Shown here: positions 16,708-26,053 of the stretch, piece by piece | How positions within the stretch are numbered: position 1 is the first letter of the stretch | How the letters are laid out: each line of letters begins with the position of its first letter | DNA from: Janthinobacterium sp. GW456P | GTDB lineage: Bacteria; Pseudomonadota; Gammaproteobacteria; Burkholderiales; Burkholderiaceae_D | Assembly: GCF_002127655.1 (NCBI RefSeq) | Contig: NZ_NEHB01000006.1 | Span: 116,012 to 180,011, forward strand | Length of the DNA stretch: 64,000 nt | Direction of reading: 5' to 3' | The notes under the pieces: generated by a model | Databases searched by the model: none | Told to the model about the DNA's origin: nothing | The model's input: the letters and a program-made list of their open reading frames with translations, nothing else | Translations under genes and position numbers: made by a program

Positions 16708-18246
16708 ATGAGCAACTGGAATGCCGGCTATGTGGCCGAAATCGCCTATACCTATGGCTATTACGAAGAATTGAACCCTCTGCGCCTGCGCCTGCCCTTG
16801 CTGGCCGCCGGCCTGTCCTTGCCGGCCAGCGGCACGGCTTGCGAGCTGGGCTTTGGCCAGGGCGTCAGCGCCAACATCCATGCGGCGGCGTCCGCCACGC
16901 GCTGGTATGGCAATGATTTCAATCCGTCCCAGGCCGCCTTTGCGCAGGAGCTGGCCAACGCGGCCGACGCTGGCGCGCAGTTCACGGATGAATCGTTCGC
17001 GCAGTTTTGTTGCCGCGACGACTTGCCCGATTTCGACTTTATCTGCCTGCATGGGATATGGAGCTGGGTTTCGGCGGAAAATCGCGCGCTCATCGTCGAC
17101 TTCCTGCGGCGCAAGCTGAAAGTTGGCGGTGTCGTCTTCATCAGCTACAACACGCAGCCAGGCTGGGCCGCAATGATGCCGATGCGCGACTTGTTGGCCG
17201 AACATAGCCGCGTCATGAGCGCCCCGGGCCAGGGCGTGCTGGCCAGAGTCGCTGGCGCCATCGATTTCGTCGACAGGATGATCGCCACGCAACCGCGCTA
17301 CCTGGACGCCAACCCGCAACTGGCGGACCGCTTCGAAAAACTCAAGGCGATGGATGGACATTATCTTGCCCATGAGTATTTCAATGCCGATTGGCAGCCT
17401 ATGGCTTTCTCCAGCGTCGCGGCCATGCTGGGCGAGGCCAAGCTCGAGTTCGCCGCGTCCGCCAACTATACTGCTCTGGTCGATATGCTGAACCTGACGG
17501 CCGAGCACCAGCAGTTCCTGGCCGAGATACCCGATCCCATTTTTCGCGAGACGACGCGCGCCTTCCTCGTCAACGAGCAATTTCGCAGGGATTACTGGGT
17601 CAAGGGCGCACGCAGGCTGACGCCGTTCGCCCAGGCCAGTGCCTTGCGGGCCGTGCGCGTGATGCTGGCCGTACCCCGCGGCGAAGTGGTGTTGAGCGTA
17701 CACGGCGTGCTGGGTGACGCCGATATGGACGAGCGCGTCTATGCGCCCGTGCTGGACGCCATGGCTGACCATCGCGTGTACACGATAGGCGAACTGGAGC
17801 AGCAACTGGCTGGCAGCGAAGCCAGTCTGGCGGCCTTGCTGCAGATCATGCTGGTACTGGCCAGCAAGGGCAGCGTGTCTGCCGTCCAGGACGAGGCCGG
17901 CATCGCCGCGGCGCGGCCGCAGACGGCGCGCCTGAATGCACACTTGCTGGAGCAGGCGCTGGCAAGAACCGATTTGCACATCCTCGCCAGCCCCCTGACG
18001 GGCGGCGGCGTGGTTGTGTCGCATTTACAACAGCTCTTCCTGTGGGCGAAACTGCAAGGTTGTCCAACGCCGCAAGACTGGGTGCGCACGACGTGGCCCG
18101 TGCTGTTGCGCCTGAAGCAGCTGATGACGAAGGATGGGCAGCCCTTGTTGACGGAAGAGGAAAACCTGGCCGAATTGTTGGCGCAGGCACAGTATTTTTC
18201 CGCGCGCATCTTGCCTGTTTTACGCGCACTGGGTGTGACTGACTGA
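16708..18246 (+). CDS. Class I SAM methyltransferase with C-terminal regulatory domain (PKMT-like)
   Basis: A 512-residue protein. The N-terminal half is a Rossmann methyltransferase: CELGFGQGVSANIHA is motif I, WYGNDFNPSQ follows strand 2, and DFICLHGIWSWVSAEN is the motif-IV region. The C-terminal half (about 220-512) resembles the methyltransferase regulatory domain found with the YTYGYYEELNP N-terminal motif. Related proteins include rickettsial outer-membrane protein lysine methyltransferases, but the substrate here is unknown. The ATG at 16708 is preceded by AGGA at 6 nt. It lies between recX and the DUF2889 gene, which are usually adjacent in this order, so it may be an insertion. Confidence 0.85.
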   Translation: MSNWNAGYVAEIAYTYGYYEELNPLRLRLPLLAAGLSLPASGTACELGFGQGVSANIHAAASATRWYGNDFNPSQAAFAQELANAADAGAQFTDESFAQFCCRDDLPDFDFICLHGIWSWVSAENRALIVDFLRRKLKVGGVVFISYNTQPGWAAMMPMRDLLAEHSRVMSAPGQGVLARVAGAIDFVDRMIATQPRYLDANPQLADRFEKLKAMDGHYLAHEYFNADWQPMAFSSVAAMLGEAKLEFAASANYTALVDMLNLTAEHQQFLAEIPDPIFRETTRAFLVNEQFRRDYWVKGARRLTPFAQASALRAVRVMLAVPRGEVVLSVHGVLGDADMDERVYAPVLDAMADHRVYTIGELEQQLAGSEASLAALLQIMLVLASKGSVSAVQDEAGIAAARPQTARLNAHLLEQALARTDLHILASPLTGGGVVVSHLQQLFLWAKLQGCPTPQDWVRTTWPVLLRLKQLMTKDGQPLLTEEENLAELLAQAQYFSARILPVLRALGVTD

Positions 18247-18303
18247 GGCACGGCGCTGGCCAGCCTGCCGGTGCCGGCAAGCCTGCTGCCAAGTTATTTG
18301 AAT

Positions 18304-18345
18304 TGCGAATGATCGTTATTGATTTTGCGATTTTCGTTAATGATT
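18304..18345. repeat. Imperfect tandem direct repeat upstream of the DUF2889 gene
   Basis: Unit 1 (18304-18325) and unit 2 (18326-18345) share TGCGA, TCGTTA and TGATT in the same order, with a period of about 21 bp, close to two helical turns. A third partial unit begins TGCG at 18346. The stretch is markedly AT-rich compared with its surroundings and could hold a repeated protein-binding site. Confidence 0.5.
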
Positions 18346-18524
18346 TGCGGTGGGCGGCACAAGCAATAAAAAATTATGTTGCGGCGCAACTAGCGCCCTG
18401 TGTGCTACACTTTTAGGGTTTTTGCGGCGCCGCAGGTGCGGTTGCTGTTCGTAGAAGCTGCGAACAGAGTGCTTTAGGCACATGGCTGCTTACTAATTAT
18501 GGCCGCGCAAGCGGCATCGGTCTT

Positions 18525-19085
18525 ATGCCCCTGTCAACTCCCGTATCCCGGCGCGCCCTACGGCACTCCCGCGTTATCGACGTCCAAGCGTATATGCGCG
18601 ACGACGGCCTGTGGGATATTGACGCCCATATCACCGATATCAAAAGCTATGACGCGACCCTGGCCTCCGGCCCCCGTCCCGCCGGCGCCCCTCTGCATGA
18701 CCTCCATTTACGCATTACCGTCGATCACGAACTGACCATTGTCGAGGCCGAAGCTGCCTCCGATGCCGTGCCCTATCCCGGTTTTTGCGATACCATCGGC
18801 CCCGCTTACAGGGCGCTGATCGGATTGAATTTATTGAAGAATTTCCGCCGCGACTTGAAACAGCGCCTGGCGGGAATCGCCGGCTGTACCCATTTGACCG
18901 AACTGGCGCAAGTCTTGCCGACTGCGACGGTTCAGGCATTTGCCGGCGATGTCTGGTCGACCCGTGACGGTGCGAATGCTGACGTGTCGCATGAAAAGCC
19001 GTTTCAACTCGACAAATGCCACGCCCTGCGCACCGATGGCGGGGCGGTTGCACAGTATTACCCGCGCTGGGTAGCCAAGGTGTGA
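18525..19085 (+). CDS. DUF2889 family protein
   Basis: A 186-residue soluble protein of unknown function. Family features are the start RRALRHSRVIDVQAYMRDDG, the DIDAHITDIKSYD segment, LHDLHLRITVDHELTI and the C-terminal CHALRTDGGAVAQYYPRW. It has no signal peptide or membrane segment. In Burkholderiales it commonly lies between recX and sucC, as here. A 278-bp leader region upstream contains an AT-rich tandem repeat and two GC-rich palindromes, so the gene probably has its own promoter. Family assignment is firm; function is unknown. Confidence 0.85.
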   Translation: MPLSTPVSRRALRHSRVIDVQAYMRDDGLWDIDAHITDIKSYDATLASGPRPAGAPLHDLHLRITVDHELTIVEAEAASDAVPYPGFCDTIGPAYRALIGLNLLKNFRRDLKQRLAGIAGCTHLTELAQVLPTATVQAFAGDVWSTRDGANADVSHEKPFQLDKCHALRTDGGAVAQYYPRWVAKV

Positions 19086-19160
19086 CCCCGGCGCTGTATT
19101 TCCTGTTTTTTTGCACCACTAACCGTATTTTTACACATCAGTATCAGAAGGGAAGCCAGC

Positions 19161-20330
19161 ATGAAAATCCATGAGTATCAAGCCAAAGAAATCCTCCGGC
19201 AGCACGGAGTGACGGTACCACGCGGTATTCCGTGCATGTCCGTCGAAGAAGCCGTCAAGGCTGCGGAAACCCTGGGCGGTCCGGTATGGGTCGTCAAGGC
19301 GCAGATCCACGCAGGTGGTCGCGGCAAGGGCGGCGGCGTGAAAGTGGCAAAATCGATGGAACAGGTCAAGGAATACGCTGATCAGATCATGGGCATGCAG
19401 CTGGTCACGCACCAGACCAGCGCTGAGGGCCAGAAAGTCAACCGCCTGCTGGTGGAAGAAGGCGCCGACATCAAGCAAGAATTGTACGTTTCGCTGGTCA
19501 CCGACCGCGTTACCCAGAAAATCGTCCTGATGGCGTCGTCCGAAGGCGGCATGGACATCGAAGAAGTGGCCGAGAGCCACCCTGAGAAAATCCACCACGT
19601 CACCATCGAGCCAAGCGTTGGCCTGACCGATGCCCAGGCTGACGACATCGCGACCAAAATCGGCGTGCCTGCCGGTTCCATCGTCGACGCCCGCGTCAAC
19701 CTGCAAGGCCTGTACAAAGCCTACTGGGAAACCGATTGCTCGCTGGCCGAGATCAACCCGCTGATCGTCACCGGCAGCGGCAAAGTCATCGCTCTGGACG
19801 CCAAGTTCAACTTTGACCCGAACGCCCTGTTCCGTCATCCGGAAATCGTCGCCCTGCGCGACCTGGACGAAGAAGATCCAGCTGAAATCGAAGCGTCGAA
19901 ATTCGACCTGGCCTACATCTCGCTCGACGGCAACATCGGTTGCCTGGTGAACGGTGCCGGCCTGGCCATGGCCACCATGGACACCATCAAGCTGTTCGGC
20001 GGCGAGCCAGCCAACTTCCTGGACGTCGGCGGCGGCGCCACGGCGGAAAAAGTGACCGAAGCGTTCAAGATCATGCTGAAAAACCCAGGCCTGAAAGCCA
20101 TCCTGGTGAACATTTTCGGCGGCATCATGCGTTGCGACGTGATCGCTGAAGGCGTGATCGCCGCAGTGAAAGCCGTCTCGCTGAACGTACCGCTGGTCGT
20201 GCGCATGAAGGGCACCAACGAAGACCTGGGCAAAAAGATGCTGGCCGATTCTGGTCTGCCTATCATCGCAGCCGACACCATGGAAGATGCAGCCAAGAGC
20301 GTCGTTGCCGCTGCTGCCGGTCAAGCTTAA
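19161..20330 (+). CDS. sucC: Succinyl-CoA synthetase beta subunit (ADP-forming)
   Basis: TCA-cycle enzyme converting succinyl-CoA to succinate with ATP formation, as an alpha2beta2 complex with SucD. It has 389 residues, the usual length. The ATP-grasp domain begins [17 protein letters not shown] and contains [15 protein letters not shown]. The CoA-ligase domain contains [15 protein letters not shown] and FLDVGGGAT. The SD AGAAGGGA lies 7-10 nt before the ATG. sucD follows after 13 bp, so both are made from one mRNA. Confidence 0.98.
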   Translation: MKIHEYQAKEILRQHGVTVPRGIPCMSVEEAVKAAETLGGPVWVVKAQIHAGGRGKGGGVKVAKSMEQVKEYADQIMGMQLVTHQTSAEGQKVNRLLVEEGADIKQELYVSLVTDRVTQKIVLMASSEGGMDIEEVAESHPEKIHHVTIEPSVGLTDAQADDIATKIGVPAGSIVDARVNLQGLYKAYWETDCSLAEINPLIVTGSGKVIALDAKFNFDPNALFRHPEIVALRDLDEEDPAEIEASKFDLAYISLDGNIGCLVNGAGLAMATMDTIKLFGGEPANFLDVGGGATAEKVTEAFKIMLKNPGLKAILVNIFGGIMRCDVIAEGVIAAVKAVSLNVPLVVRMKGTNEDLGKKMLADSGLPIIAADTMEDAAKSVVAAAAGQA

Positions 20331-20343
20331 TTAAGGAATCAAC

Positions 20344-21225
20344 ATGTCCATTCTGATCAATAAAGATACCAAAGTCGTTACCCAAGGGATCACCGGCAAG
20401 ACCGGCCAGTTCCATACCCGCGGTTGCCGCGACTACGCGAACGGCAAAGCTGCCTTCGTGGCAGGCGTGAACCCGAAGAAAGCCGGCGAAGATTTCGAAG
20501 GCATTCCTATTTTCGCTAACGTTACCGAAGCGAAAAAAGAAACCGGCGCCAACGTTTCCGTGATTTACGTGCCGCCAGCAGGCGCCGCAGCGGCGATCTG
20601 GGAAGCTGTCGAAGCTGAAATGGATCTGGCCATTTGCATCACCGAAGGCATTCCTGTGCGCGACATGATGGCCCTGAAAGACCGCATGGCTAAAGCCAAC
20701 AGCAAAACCTTGCTGCTGGGCCCTAACTGCCCAGGCCTGATTACGCCAGACGAAATCAAGATCGGCATCATGCCAGGTCACATCCACAAGAAGGGCCGTA
20801 TCGGCGTGGTTTCGCGTTCGGGTACCCTGACGTACGAAGCAGTGGGTCAGCTGACCGCACTGGGCCTGGGCCAATCGTCGGCAGTCGGCATCGGCGGCGA
20901 CCCGATCAACGGTCTGAAGCACATCGACATCATGAAGATGTTCAATGACGATCCAGATACCGACGCGGTCATCATGATCGGCGAAATCGGCGGTCCGGAC
21001 GAAGCCAACGCGGCTTACTGGATCAAAGACAACATGAAAAAACCAGTCGTCGGCTTCATCGCCGGCGTCACGGCTCCTCCAGGCAAGCGCATGGGCCACG
21101 CCGGCGCGCTGATCTCGGGCGGTGCCGATACGGCGCAAGCCAAGCTGGAAATCATGGAAGCTTGCGGCATCACCGTGACCAAAAACCCGTCGGAAATGGC
21201 GCGTCTGCTGAAAGCCATGCTGTAA
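20344..21225 (+). CDS. sucD: Succinyl-CoA synthetase alpha subunit
   Basis: Carries the phosphohistidine intermediate and binds CoA. It has 293 residues. The CoA-binding Rossmann domain begins MSILINKDTKVVTQGITGK and includes GVNPKKAG. GPNCPGLI and the active-site His region GHAGALISGG (around residue 251) are present. It is co-transcribed with sucC and ended by a strong terminator 23 bp after the stop. Confidence 0.98.
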   Translation: MSILINKDTKVVTQGITGKTGQFHTRGCRDYANGKAAFVAGVNPKKAGEDFEGIPIFANVTEAKKETGANVSVIYVPPAGAAAAIWEAVEAEMDLAICITEGIPVRDMMALKDRMAKANSKTLLLGPNCPGLITPDEIKIGIMPGHIHKKGRIGVVSRSGTLTYEAVGQLTALGLGQSSAVGIGGDPINGLKHIDIMKMFNDDPDTDAVIMIGEIGGPDEANAAYWIKDNMKKPVVGFIAGVTAPPGKRMGHAGALISGGADTAQAKLEIMEACGITVTKNPSEMARLLKAML

Positions 21226-21247
21226 TTTCAGCCTGATTCATGCAGTA

Positions 21248-21276
21248 TAAAAAAGGAGCTTCGGCTCCTTTTTTTT
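21248..21276 (+). terminator. Rho-independent terminator of sucCD
   Basis: AAAAGGAGC, a TTCG tetraloop, then GCTCC followed by eight T residues: an A-tract/stem/U-tract terminator. Confidence 0.95.
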
Positions 21277-21383
21277 GTCCGCAAGTCAGGTCGATTCCCG
21301 CCTTGGAGCGACGGCGCTGGTCCGAATCCGCCCAAATGCGTCGCTTTTCTTTCCATGCGTACCAACGCCGCCCCGGGACGCCG

Positions 21384-21400
21384 CTGGCATGGCGCTTGCA
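21384..21400 (+). promoter_or_regulatory. Sigma-54 (RpoN) type promoter of the pilin gene
   Basis: CTGGCATGGCGCTTGCA has GG at -24 and GC at -12 with the required 10-bp spacing, close to the consensus TGGCACG-N4-TTGC. It lies 39 bp upstream of the pilin ATG. Type IV pilin genes are classically driven by RpoN with PilR. Confidence 0.75.
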
Positions 21401-21439
21401 CCATGCACGGCGTGACCAACTGCACCCCGGGAGGATGCG

Positions 21440-21904
21440 ATGCGCGCGCAAAGCGGATTTACCCTGATAGAACTGATGATCGTGGTGGCCATCGCCGGCA
21501 TCCTGGCGGCCGTGGCCATTCCCCAGTACGGCGACTATACGATGCGGGCCAAGGTCAGCAACGTGCTGGCGGCCGCGGCGCCCCTGAAGACGGCCGTGGC
21601 CTTGTGCGTGCAGGAAAATGGCGGCGACGCGGCTGCCTGCAGCACGCCCACCCCGGCCGTGCCAAGTTCCATTCCCGTCTTCAGCGCCACGCGCGAAGTG
21701 GCGAGCGCCAAGGTCGACAAGGGCAATATCGAGCTGAGCCTGGCGGGCGACCTGGGCAGCGGCTTGGGCGGTCAGAAGGTGAACATGGAGTTGCAACTCG
21801 GCACCAGCAGCCTGAGCTGGTTTAACAGCACCAGCGTGACGAATCCGGCGGCGAAGGAAGCGATTACCAAAAACAACATTCCCAAGGTGGTGGCGACGCA
21901 GTGA
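21440..21904 (+). CDS. pilA: Type IV pilin (PilA-like major pilin)
   Basis: Structural pilin subunit. The prepilin leader is only six residues, MRAQSG, cleaved before [23 protein letters not shown]; the conserved Glu5 of the mature protein is present. The mature protein has about 148 residues. Only two Cys occur, eight residues apart near mature position 50 ([13 protein letters not shown]), rather than the usual C-terminal disulfide loop. SD GGGAGGA lies just upstream. Control by a sigma-54 promoter is inferred. A PilZ-domain gene converges from the other side. Confidence 0.9.
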   Translation: MRAQSGFTLIELMIVVAIAGILAAVAIPQYGDYTMRAKVSNVLAAAAPLKTAVALCVQENGGDAAACSTPTPAVPSSIPVFSATREVASAKVDKGNIELSLAGDLGSGLGGQKVNMELQLGTSSLSWFNSTSVTNPAAKEAITKNNIPKVVATQ

Positions 21905-21925
21905 GCGGCGCCTGCAGCGCCCGTA

Positions 21926-22645
21926 TCAGACGATTTTTTGCCGGTCCGCGATCAGCGCTTCATAGGTGAGGTTTTGCAGCAGGGTGTAGTGGGTCGGTTC
22001 CAGGTCGATGAATTGCACGCCATACGTATAGATTTCGGCCACTCCGGCGTGGCCATTGGACGGCTTGCCCACTCCGACGTTCTGGATGCGGGCGCGCGTG
22101 TTGACGCGCATCTGATGCTTGTTCGGCTGCACCAGCAGGGTAAAGCTCAGTGCCACGCCCTCGTCATCGGGCGTGAGCATGTTGGGCGCCTCGATCAGCG
22201 CGCCCGAGACGCTGAGGTTGACGATGAACACGGGCACGGCCGCCACATCGCGGTAGCTCAGCTGCGCGGGAATGTCCACTTTCACGCGCATGGCCGTGCG
22301 CAGGCTGGTGCCCTGGATGGCGTCGGGAAAGCTCAGGTGCACATAGTTGAGCGGACGGCCGAAGATGCGCAGCACGCTGCACGCAAACGAACAGACGGTG
22401 ACGCCGGAAAACACGCGGATGGTCAGCTTGTCACCCTCGTTGAGCACGATGGAGGCGCCGTTTTCGATGGGAATCTTGACGATCAGGTACTCATCTTTCA
22501 CGTAGCCGATCACGGTCGAGAAATGCTGGATGGGTTTGATGGTGCGGTGCGTGATGAACTGGATGCGTCCCCCCACCTGCAGATTCATGGCCTCGAATTC
22601 GAAGTCCTGGAGCTTGCTTTCCGCGGCGGGCTTGTTGCTAGTCAT
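21926..22645 (-). CDS. PilZ-domain protein, YcgR-like flagellar brake family
   Basis: A 239-residue protein with an N-terminal YcgR-type domain (about 20-115; GGRIQFITHRTIKPIQHFST to LTIRVFSG, cited by ends) and a C-terminal PilZ domain. The c-di-GMP-binding RxxxR appears as RTAMRVKVDIPAQL, and the downstream motif reads NLSVSGALIEAP where the consensus is D/NxSxxG. It is therefore expected to bind c-di-GMP and influence motility or pili. The start at 22645 (MTSNKPAAESK) is the best guess; an in-frame upstream start is possible. It is convergent with the pilin gene, 21 bp away. Confidence 0.82.
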   Translation of the reverse strand: MTSNKPAAESKLQDFEFEAMNLQVGGRIQFITHRTIKPIQHFSTVIGYVKDEYLIVKIPIENGASIVLNEGDKLTIRVFSGVTVCSFACSVLRIFGRPLNYVHLSFPDAIQGTSLRTAMRVKVDIPAQLSYRDVAAVPVFIVNLSVSGALIEAPNMLTPDDEGVALSFTLLVQPNKHQMRVNTRARIQNVGVGKPSNGHAGVAEIYTYGVQFIDLEPTHYTLLQNLTYEALIADRQKIV

Positions 22646-22782
22646 GCGATGCTCATCTGGATATGGTCGACTCGCAGTATGCATGATTTCTTGATGAAAA
22701 AGCATTCCTATCAATGAAATTCACTTTCGCATCGAAAAATACCATGGGCACGTGCCGCTGCGCGGTGCAGGCTTTACAATTG

Positions 22783-22796
22783 CGTCAATATTGACG
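22783..22796. promoter_or_regulatory. 14-bp perfect palindrome upstream of the small membrane protein gene
   Basis: CGTCAATATTGACG lies 12 bp before the ATG at 22809 and just after a TACAAT (22775-22780) that could be a -10 box, an operator-like position. Confidence 0.45.
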
Positions 22797-22808
22797 AATG
22801 TAAATCTT

Positions 22809-23177
22809 ATGCCACGCAGCTACTTCTGGACCATGTTGTTCCTGATCCTGCATCAAATCGACGCTGCCTACTGGAAAGAGTGGGAGATGTTTCACGTGCC
22901 GGGCGGCGTGCAGGGTTTTCTCGTGTTTAACCTGGCGGCGATTGCCGTGGTGCTGGCCGGTTACCGGCACGTGCTGCTGGCCACGCCGCAGGCGACCCTG
23001 TATGCAGGCATCTGCGCCGCGCTGGGAGCGGGCACTTGCCTGATCCACGCCGGCTTTGCGCTGGCAGGGCTGGAACAGTTCCACTTGCCCTTGTCGATCG
23101 CCATCATCGCGCTGTGCCTGGGCTGCGCCGTCTGGCTGCTGCGCGACTTGCGCCGCGTCCAGCGCCAGGCGGCCTAG
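22809..23177 (+). CDS. Small four-helix membrane protein of unknown function
   Basis: A 122-residue protein with four predicted transmembrane segments (roughly 4-20, 33-52, 59-80 and 90-110). The N-terminal motif MLFLILHQIDAAYWKEWEMF has charged residues (His, Asp, Lys, Glu) at the membrane edge, as in the DUF6713-type family, an assignment I make only from memory. It has no recognisable catalytic motif. It stands alone, convergent with moaC (one base apart), and has its own palindrome/promoter region. Confidence 0.7.
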   Translation: MPRSYFWTMLFLILHQIDAAYWKEWEMFHVPGGVQGFLVFNLAAIAVVLAGYRHVLLATPQATLYAGICAALGAGTCLIHAGFALAGLEQFHLPLSIAIIALCLGCAVWLLRDLRRVQRQAA

Positions 23178-23684
23178 TTACACCTCGGCGTGCCAGTCGC
23201 CCGACTTGCCGCCATGCTTTTCCAGCACGCGCACGTTCGTCATGACCATGCCGCGGTCGACGGCCTTGCACATGTCGTAGATCGTCAGCAAGCCGATCTG
23301 CACGGACGTCAGCGCTTCCATTTCCACGCCCGTCTTGCCCGTCGTGTCGACCTGGGCGCGGCAATGCACGCTGTTGGCCGCTGCATCCACTTCGAAATCG
23401 ACGGTGACGCGCGTGAGGGCCAGCGGGTGGCACAGGGGAATCAGGTCGCTGGTGCGCTTGGCGCCCATGATGGCGGCGATGCGGGCGATGCCCAGCACAT
23501 CGCCCTTTTTCGCATTGCCGGAAATGATCAAGGCCAGGGTGGCCGGCTGCATGCGGATGGTGCCGGCGGCCACGGCGCTGCGGCGCGTATCTTCCTTGCC
23601 GCCCACATCGACCATATGGGCCTGGCCCGTGGCATCGAAATGGGTCAGTTCTCCGGCGGGGGCTTGCTTGTGTGCTGTTGTCAT
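23178..23684 (-). CDS. moaC: Cyclic pyranopterin monophosphate synthase MoaC
   Basis: Second half of the first step of molybdenum-cofactor synthesis, acting with MoaA. It has 168 residues, normal for MoaC. Conserved features are [21 protein letters not shown], cited for its HMVDVGGK core, then [15 protein letters not shown], with the active-site His/Lys regions and [10 protein letters not shown]. The start at 23684 (MTTAHKQ) fits homologues; upstream frame extension to 23843 does not. It is divergent from the M48 protease gene. Confidence 0.96.
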   Translation of the reverse strand: MTTAHKQAPAGELTHFDATGQAHMVDVGGKEDTRRSAVAAGTIRMQPATLALIISGNAKKGDVLGIARIAAIMGAKRTSDLIPLCHPLALTRVTVDFEVDAAANSVHCRAQVDTTGKTGVEMEALTSVQIGLLTIYDMCKAVDRGMVMTNVRVLEKHGGKSGDWHAEV

Positions 23685-23779
23685 GGCGTCAAAATAGGTG
23701 AGGAACGGGGACGCGGCAGGCCGAATCACGACGCCATGCCACTGGCATGGCGCGTGGGAATGGGCGCCGCTAACAAGGT

Positions 23780-25459
23780 ATGATAGCACCCGTGAATTCA
23801 AAAACTTCCCTTCCGATCCTCGTTGAAAACGCCGCTGCGGCATGGCTGCGCGGCGCGCGGCGCGCTTCGGTGCTGGCCGCCTTCTGCTGCGCCGCGCCGT
23901 GTGCGCTGGCGCAAACCTATACGTCCGCGCCAGCGGCGCCGGCCGCCAGCGCGGCGGCCAAGCCTGCCGGCAACTGGACGCCGCTGGCCGTGCCGCCGGC
24001 GCCGAACCTGCCGAACCTGGGCGATACCTCGCGCGAAGACCTGTCGCCGGCGATGGAGCGCAAGATCGGCGAGGAAATCATGCGCGGCATCCGCGGCGAC
24101 CGCGACTATCTCGACGACGCCCCCTTGCTCGAATACCTGAATACCTTCGGCAACGCCCTCGTGTCGGCGCGCCCCAGCGTGCGCGGCGAAACGAATTACG
24201 ACTATTTCTTCTTTGCCGTGCGCGATCCCCAGTTGAACGCGTTTGCCTTGCCGGGCGGTTTCATCGGTGTGCACTCGGCCCTGGTGCTGGCGGCGCAAAC
24301 GGAGGCGGAACTGGCTTCCGTGCTGTCGCACGAGATCGGCCACGTGGCGCAGCGCCATATCGCGCGCATGCTGGGCCAGCAGCGCCAGGATGCCCTGATG
24401 CCGCTGGCCGCCATGCTGCTGGCGGCGCTCGCGTCGCGTGCGGGCGGCGACGTGGCCATGGGCGTGTTTGCCGCCGGCCAGGGCCTGGCCATCCAGCGCC
24501 AGCTCAATTTCGGCCGCGACGCCGAACGCGAGGCGGACCGCATCGGTTTCCAGATCATGGGCGAAGCCGGTTTCGATACCACCGGCATGGTGGCCTTTTT
24601 CGGCCGCATGCAGGCGGCCAGCCGCTCGTACAGCGACCTGATGCCCGCCTATCTGCAGACCCACCCGCTGACGACGGAACGCATCGCCGACATCCAGGCG
24701 CGCATCCGCGAGCAGCCGTACAAGCAGCGCGCGGACAGCCTGAGTTTCCACCTGGCCCGGGCCCGCGCCCGCGTGCTGCAGGATGAAAGCGTGCAAGGCT
24801 TGCTGAACGCCAAGGCCGTCTTCAAGACGCAGCTGGAACAGCAAAGCCGCTTCCAGGTGACGGCCGCCCATTACGGCTTGTCCTTTGTCGCCGTCAAGCA
24901 GGGCAAGCCGGCGGAGGCGCAAAAGGAACTCGATGCGGCCAATGCCGCCCTGCGCCAGCCGGCCGGGCCGAATGTGTTCACCTCGGGCGGCACCCAGGGG
25001 CCCAACTCGCTGCTGGCGGCGATGGGACTGGAAGTGCTGTTGATGCCGGCGCAAAAGAAGGAAGTGGCGCAACAGGCTTTGAAGGCGGCCGATGCGGCGC
25101 GCCAGCAGTTTCCCCTCTCGCGCGGCATAGCCCACCAATATGCGGAAGCGCTGATGGCTGCCGGCAAGCTGGAGCAAGCCACCTTGTACCTGCGCGAACA
25201 GGTGCAGCTCTACAAGGAAGAGCCGGAATTGTACGATTTACTGGCGAAAGCCTATGCGGACCAGGGCAAGATGACCTTGCAGCACATGGCGCTGGCCGAA
25301 TCGTATGTGCTGCAGGGCGCCACCATGGCCGCGCTGGACCAGCTGACGATCGCCCGCAAATCGACGGACGCGACCTTTTATGACCAGGCCGTGATCGATG
25401 CGCGCGAGCGCGAATTGCAGGAAAAGCGCCGCGAACAGATCAAGGACCAGAAGGGATAA
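23780..25459 (+). CDS. bepA: Periplasmic M48 zinc metalloprotease with TPR domain (BepA-like)
   Basis: Outer-membrane protein quality-control protease/chaperone family. The 559-residue product has a signal peptide (about 1-44, ending ALAQ), a Pro/Ala linker, and the zinc site HEIGH at 184-188. The third ligand is in the [14 protein letters not shown] helix. TPR-like helices fill residues 330-559, ending in a basic coiled tail. The [17 protein letters not shown] motif precedes the catalytic domain, as in E. coli BepA. Expected location is the periplasm. Its activity on LptD/BamA is known in E. coli and only inferred here. Confidence 0.9.
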   Translation: MIAPVNSKTSLPILVENAAAAWLRGARRASVLAAFCCAAPCALAQTYTSAPAAPAASAAAKPAGNWTPLAVPPAPNLPNLGDTSREDLSPAMERKIGEEIMRGIRGDRDYLDDAPLLEYLNTFGNALVSARPSVRGETNYDYFFFAVRDPQLNAFALPGGFIGVHSALVLAAQTEAELASVLSHEIGHVAQRHIARMLGQQRQDALMPLAAMLLAALASRAGGDVAMGVFAAGQGLAIQRQLNFGRDAEREADRIGFQIMGEAGFDTTGMVAFFGRMQAASRSYSDLMPAYLQTHPLTTERIADIQARIREQPYKQRADSLSFHLARARARVLQDESVQGLLNAKAVFKTQLEQQSRFQVTAAHYGLSFVAVKQGKPAEAQKELDAANAALRQPAGPNVFTSGGTQGPNSLLAAMGLEVLLMPAQKKEVAQQALKAADAARQQFPLSRGIAHQYAEALMAAGKLEQATLYLREQVQLYKEEPELYDLLAKAYADQGKMTLQHMALAESYVLQGATMAALDQLTIARKSTDATFYDQAVIDARERELQEKRREQIKDQKG

Positions 25460-25462
25460 GTC

Positions 25463-26053
25463 TTATTCGGCTTGCGGCGCGCGCTGGAAGCCGAAGGTTT
25501 GCGGCACGGCATCGTAGCGCAACGGCTGCACGGCGATCGCCTTGCCGTTATGCAATAAGGTCAAGCTTCCTTGTCCCCCTTCCAGCCAGGCCAGCAAGGC
25601 CTCGTCGCTCACCGCCTGCCCATCGAGGCGCAATGCGGGCAGTACCTGCGCCATGTCGCGGTCATCGACCTGCGCCACGACCTCGTCCTGGCGCAGGATC
25701 AGCGCACCGTTGTCGCACAGGTACGCTTGCTCGATCTGCGCCAGCGGCGCGCCCGTCTGCACGACAAAACCGTGTCGCGGATCGCTGCGGGCGATGTAGG
25801 GCGTCGCTTCCAGGTTCAGGTAAACGCGCTGCGGGCCATTCTGGAAAAACCAGCAACCGCGTGCGTCATGGTCGTAATTGCGGTTGATAAATCCCAGCAG
25901 TGCGTCATGGGCGATCTTGTCGCCAGGCAGTTGTTGCTGTTGCGCCTGCTGGTCGCGCATGCGCCAGTGGCCGCGCGCGTCCAGGCCCAGCCAGCCGTAG
26001 CAGTGCGGTACGTTCGGCCATTTGGCCAGGGCCTGTTTGACGAGTTCATCCAT
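25463..26053 (-). CDS. Conserved protein of unknown function, DUF2946-like
   Basis: A 196-residue soluble protein that begins MDELVKQALAKWPNVPHCYG and continues GWLGLDARGHWRMRD. I recall similar Burkholderiales proteins labelled DUF2946, but cannot verify that. It has no signal peptide, membrane segment or clear catalytic motif. Its ATG overlaps the end of the YheT-type hydrolase gene by 8 bp, so the two are translated from one message in a group of overlapping genes. Confidence 0.75.
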   Translation of the reverse strand: MDELVKQALAKWPNVPHCYGWLGLDARGHWRMRDQQAQQQQLPGDKIAHDALLGFINRNYDHDARGCWFFQNGPQRVYLNLEATPYIARSDPRHGFVVQTGAPLAQIEQAYLCDNGALILRQDEVVAQVDDRDMAQVLPALRLDGQAVSDEALLAWLEGGQGSLTLLHNGKAIAVQPLRYDAVPQTFGFQRAPQAE

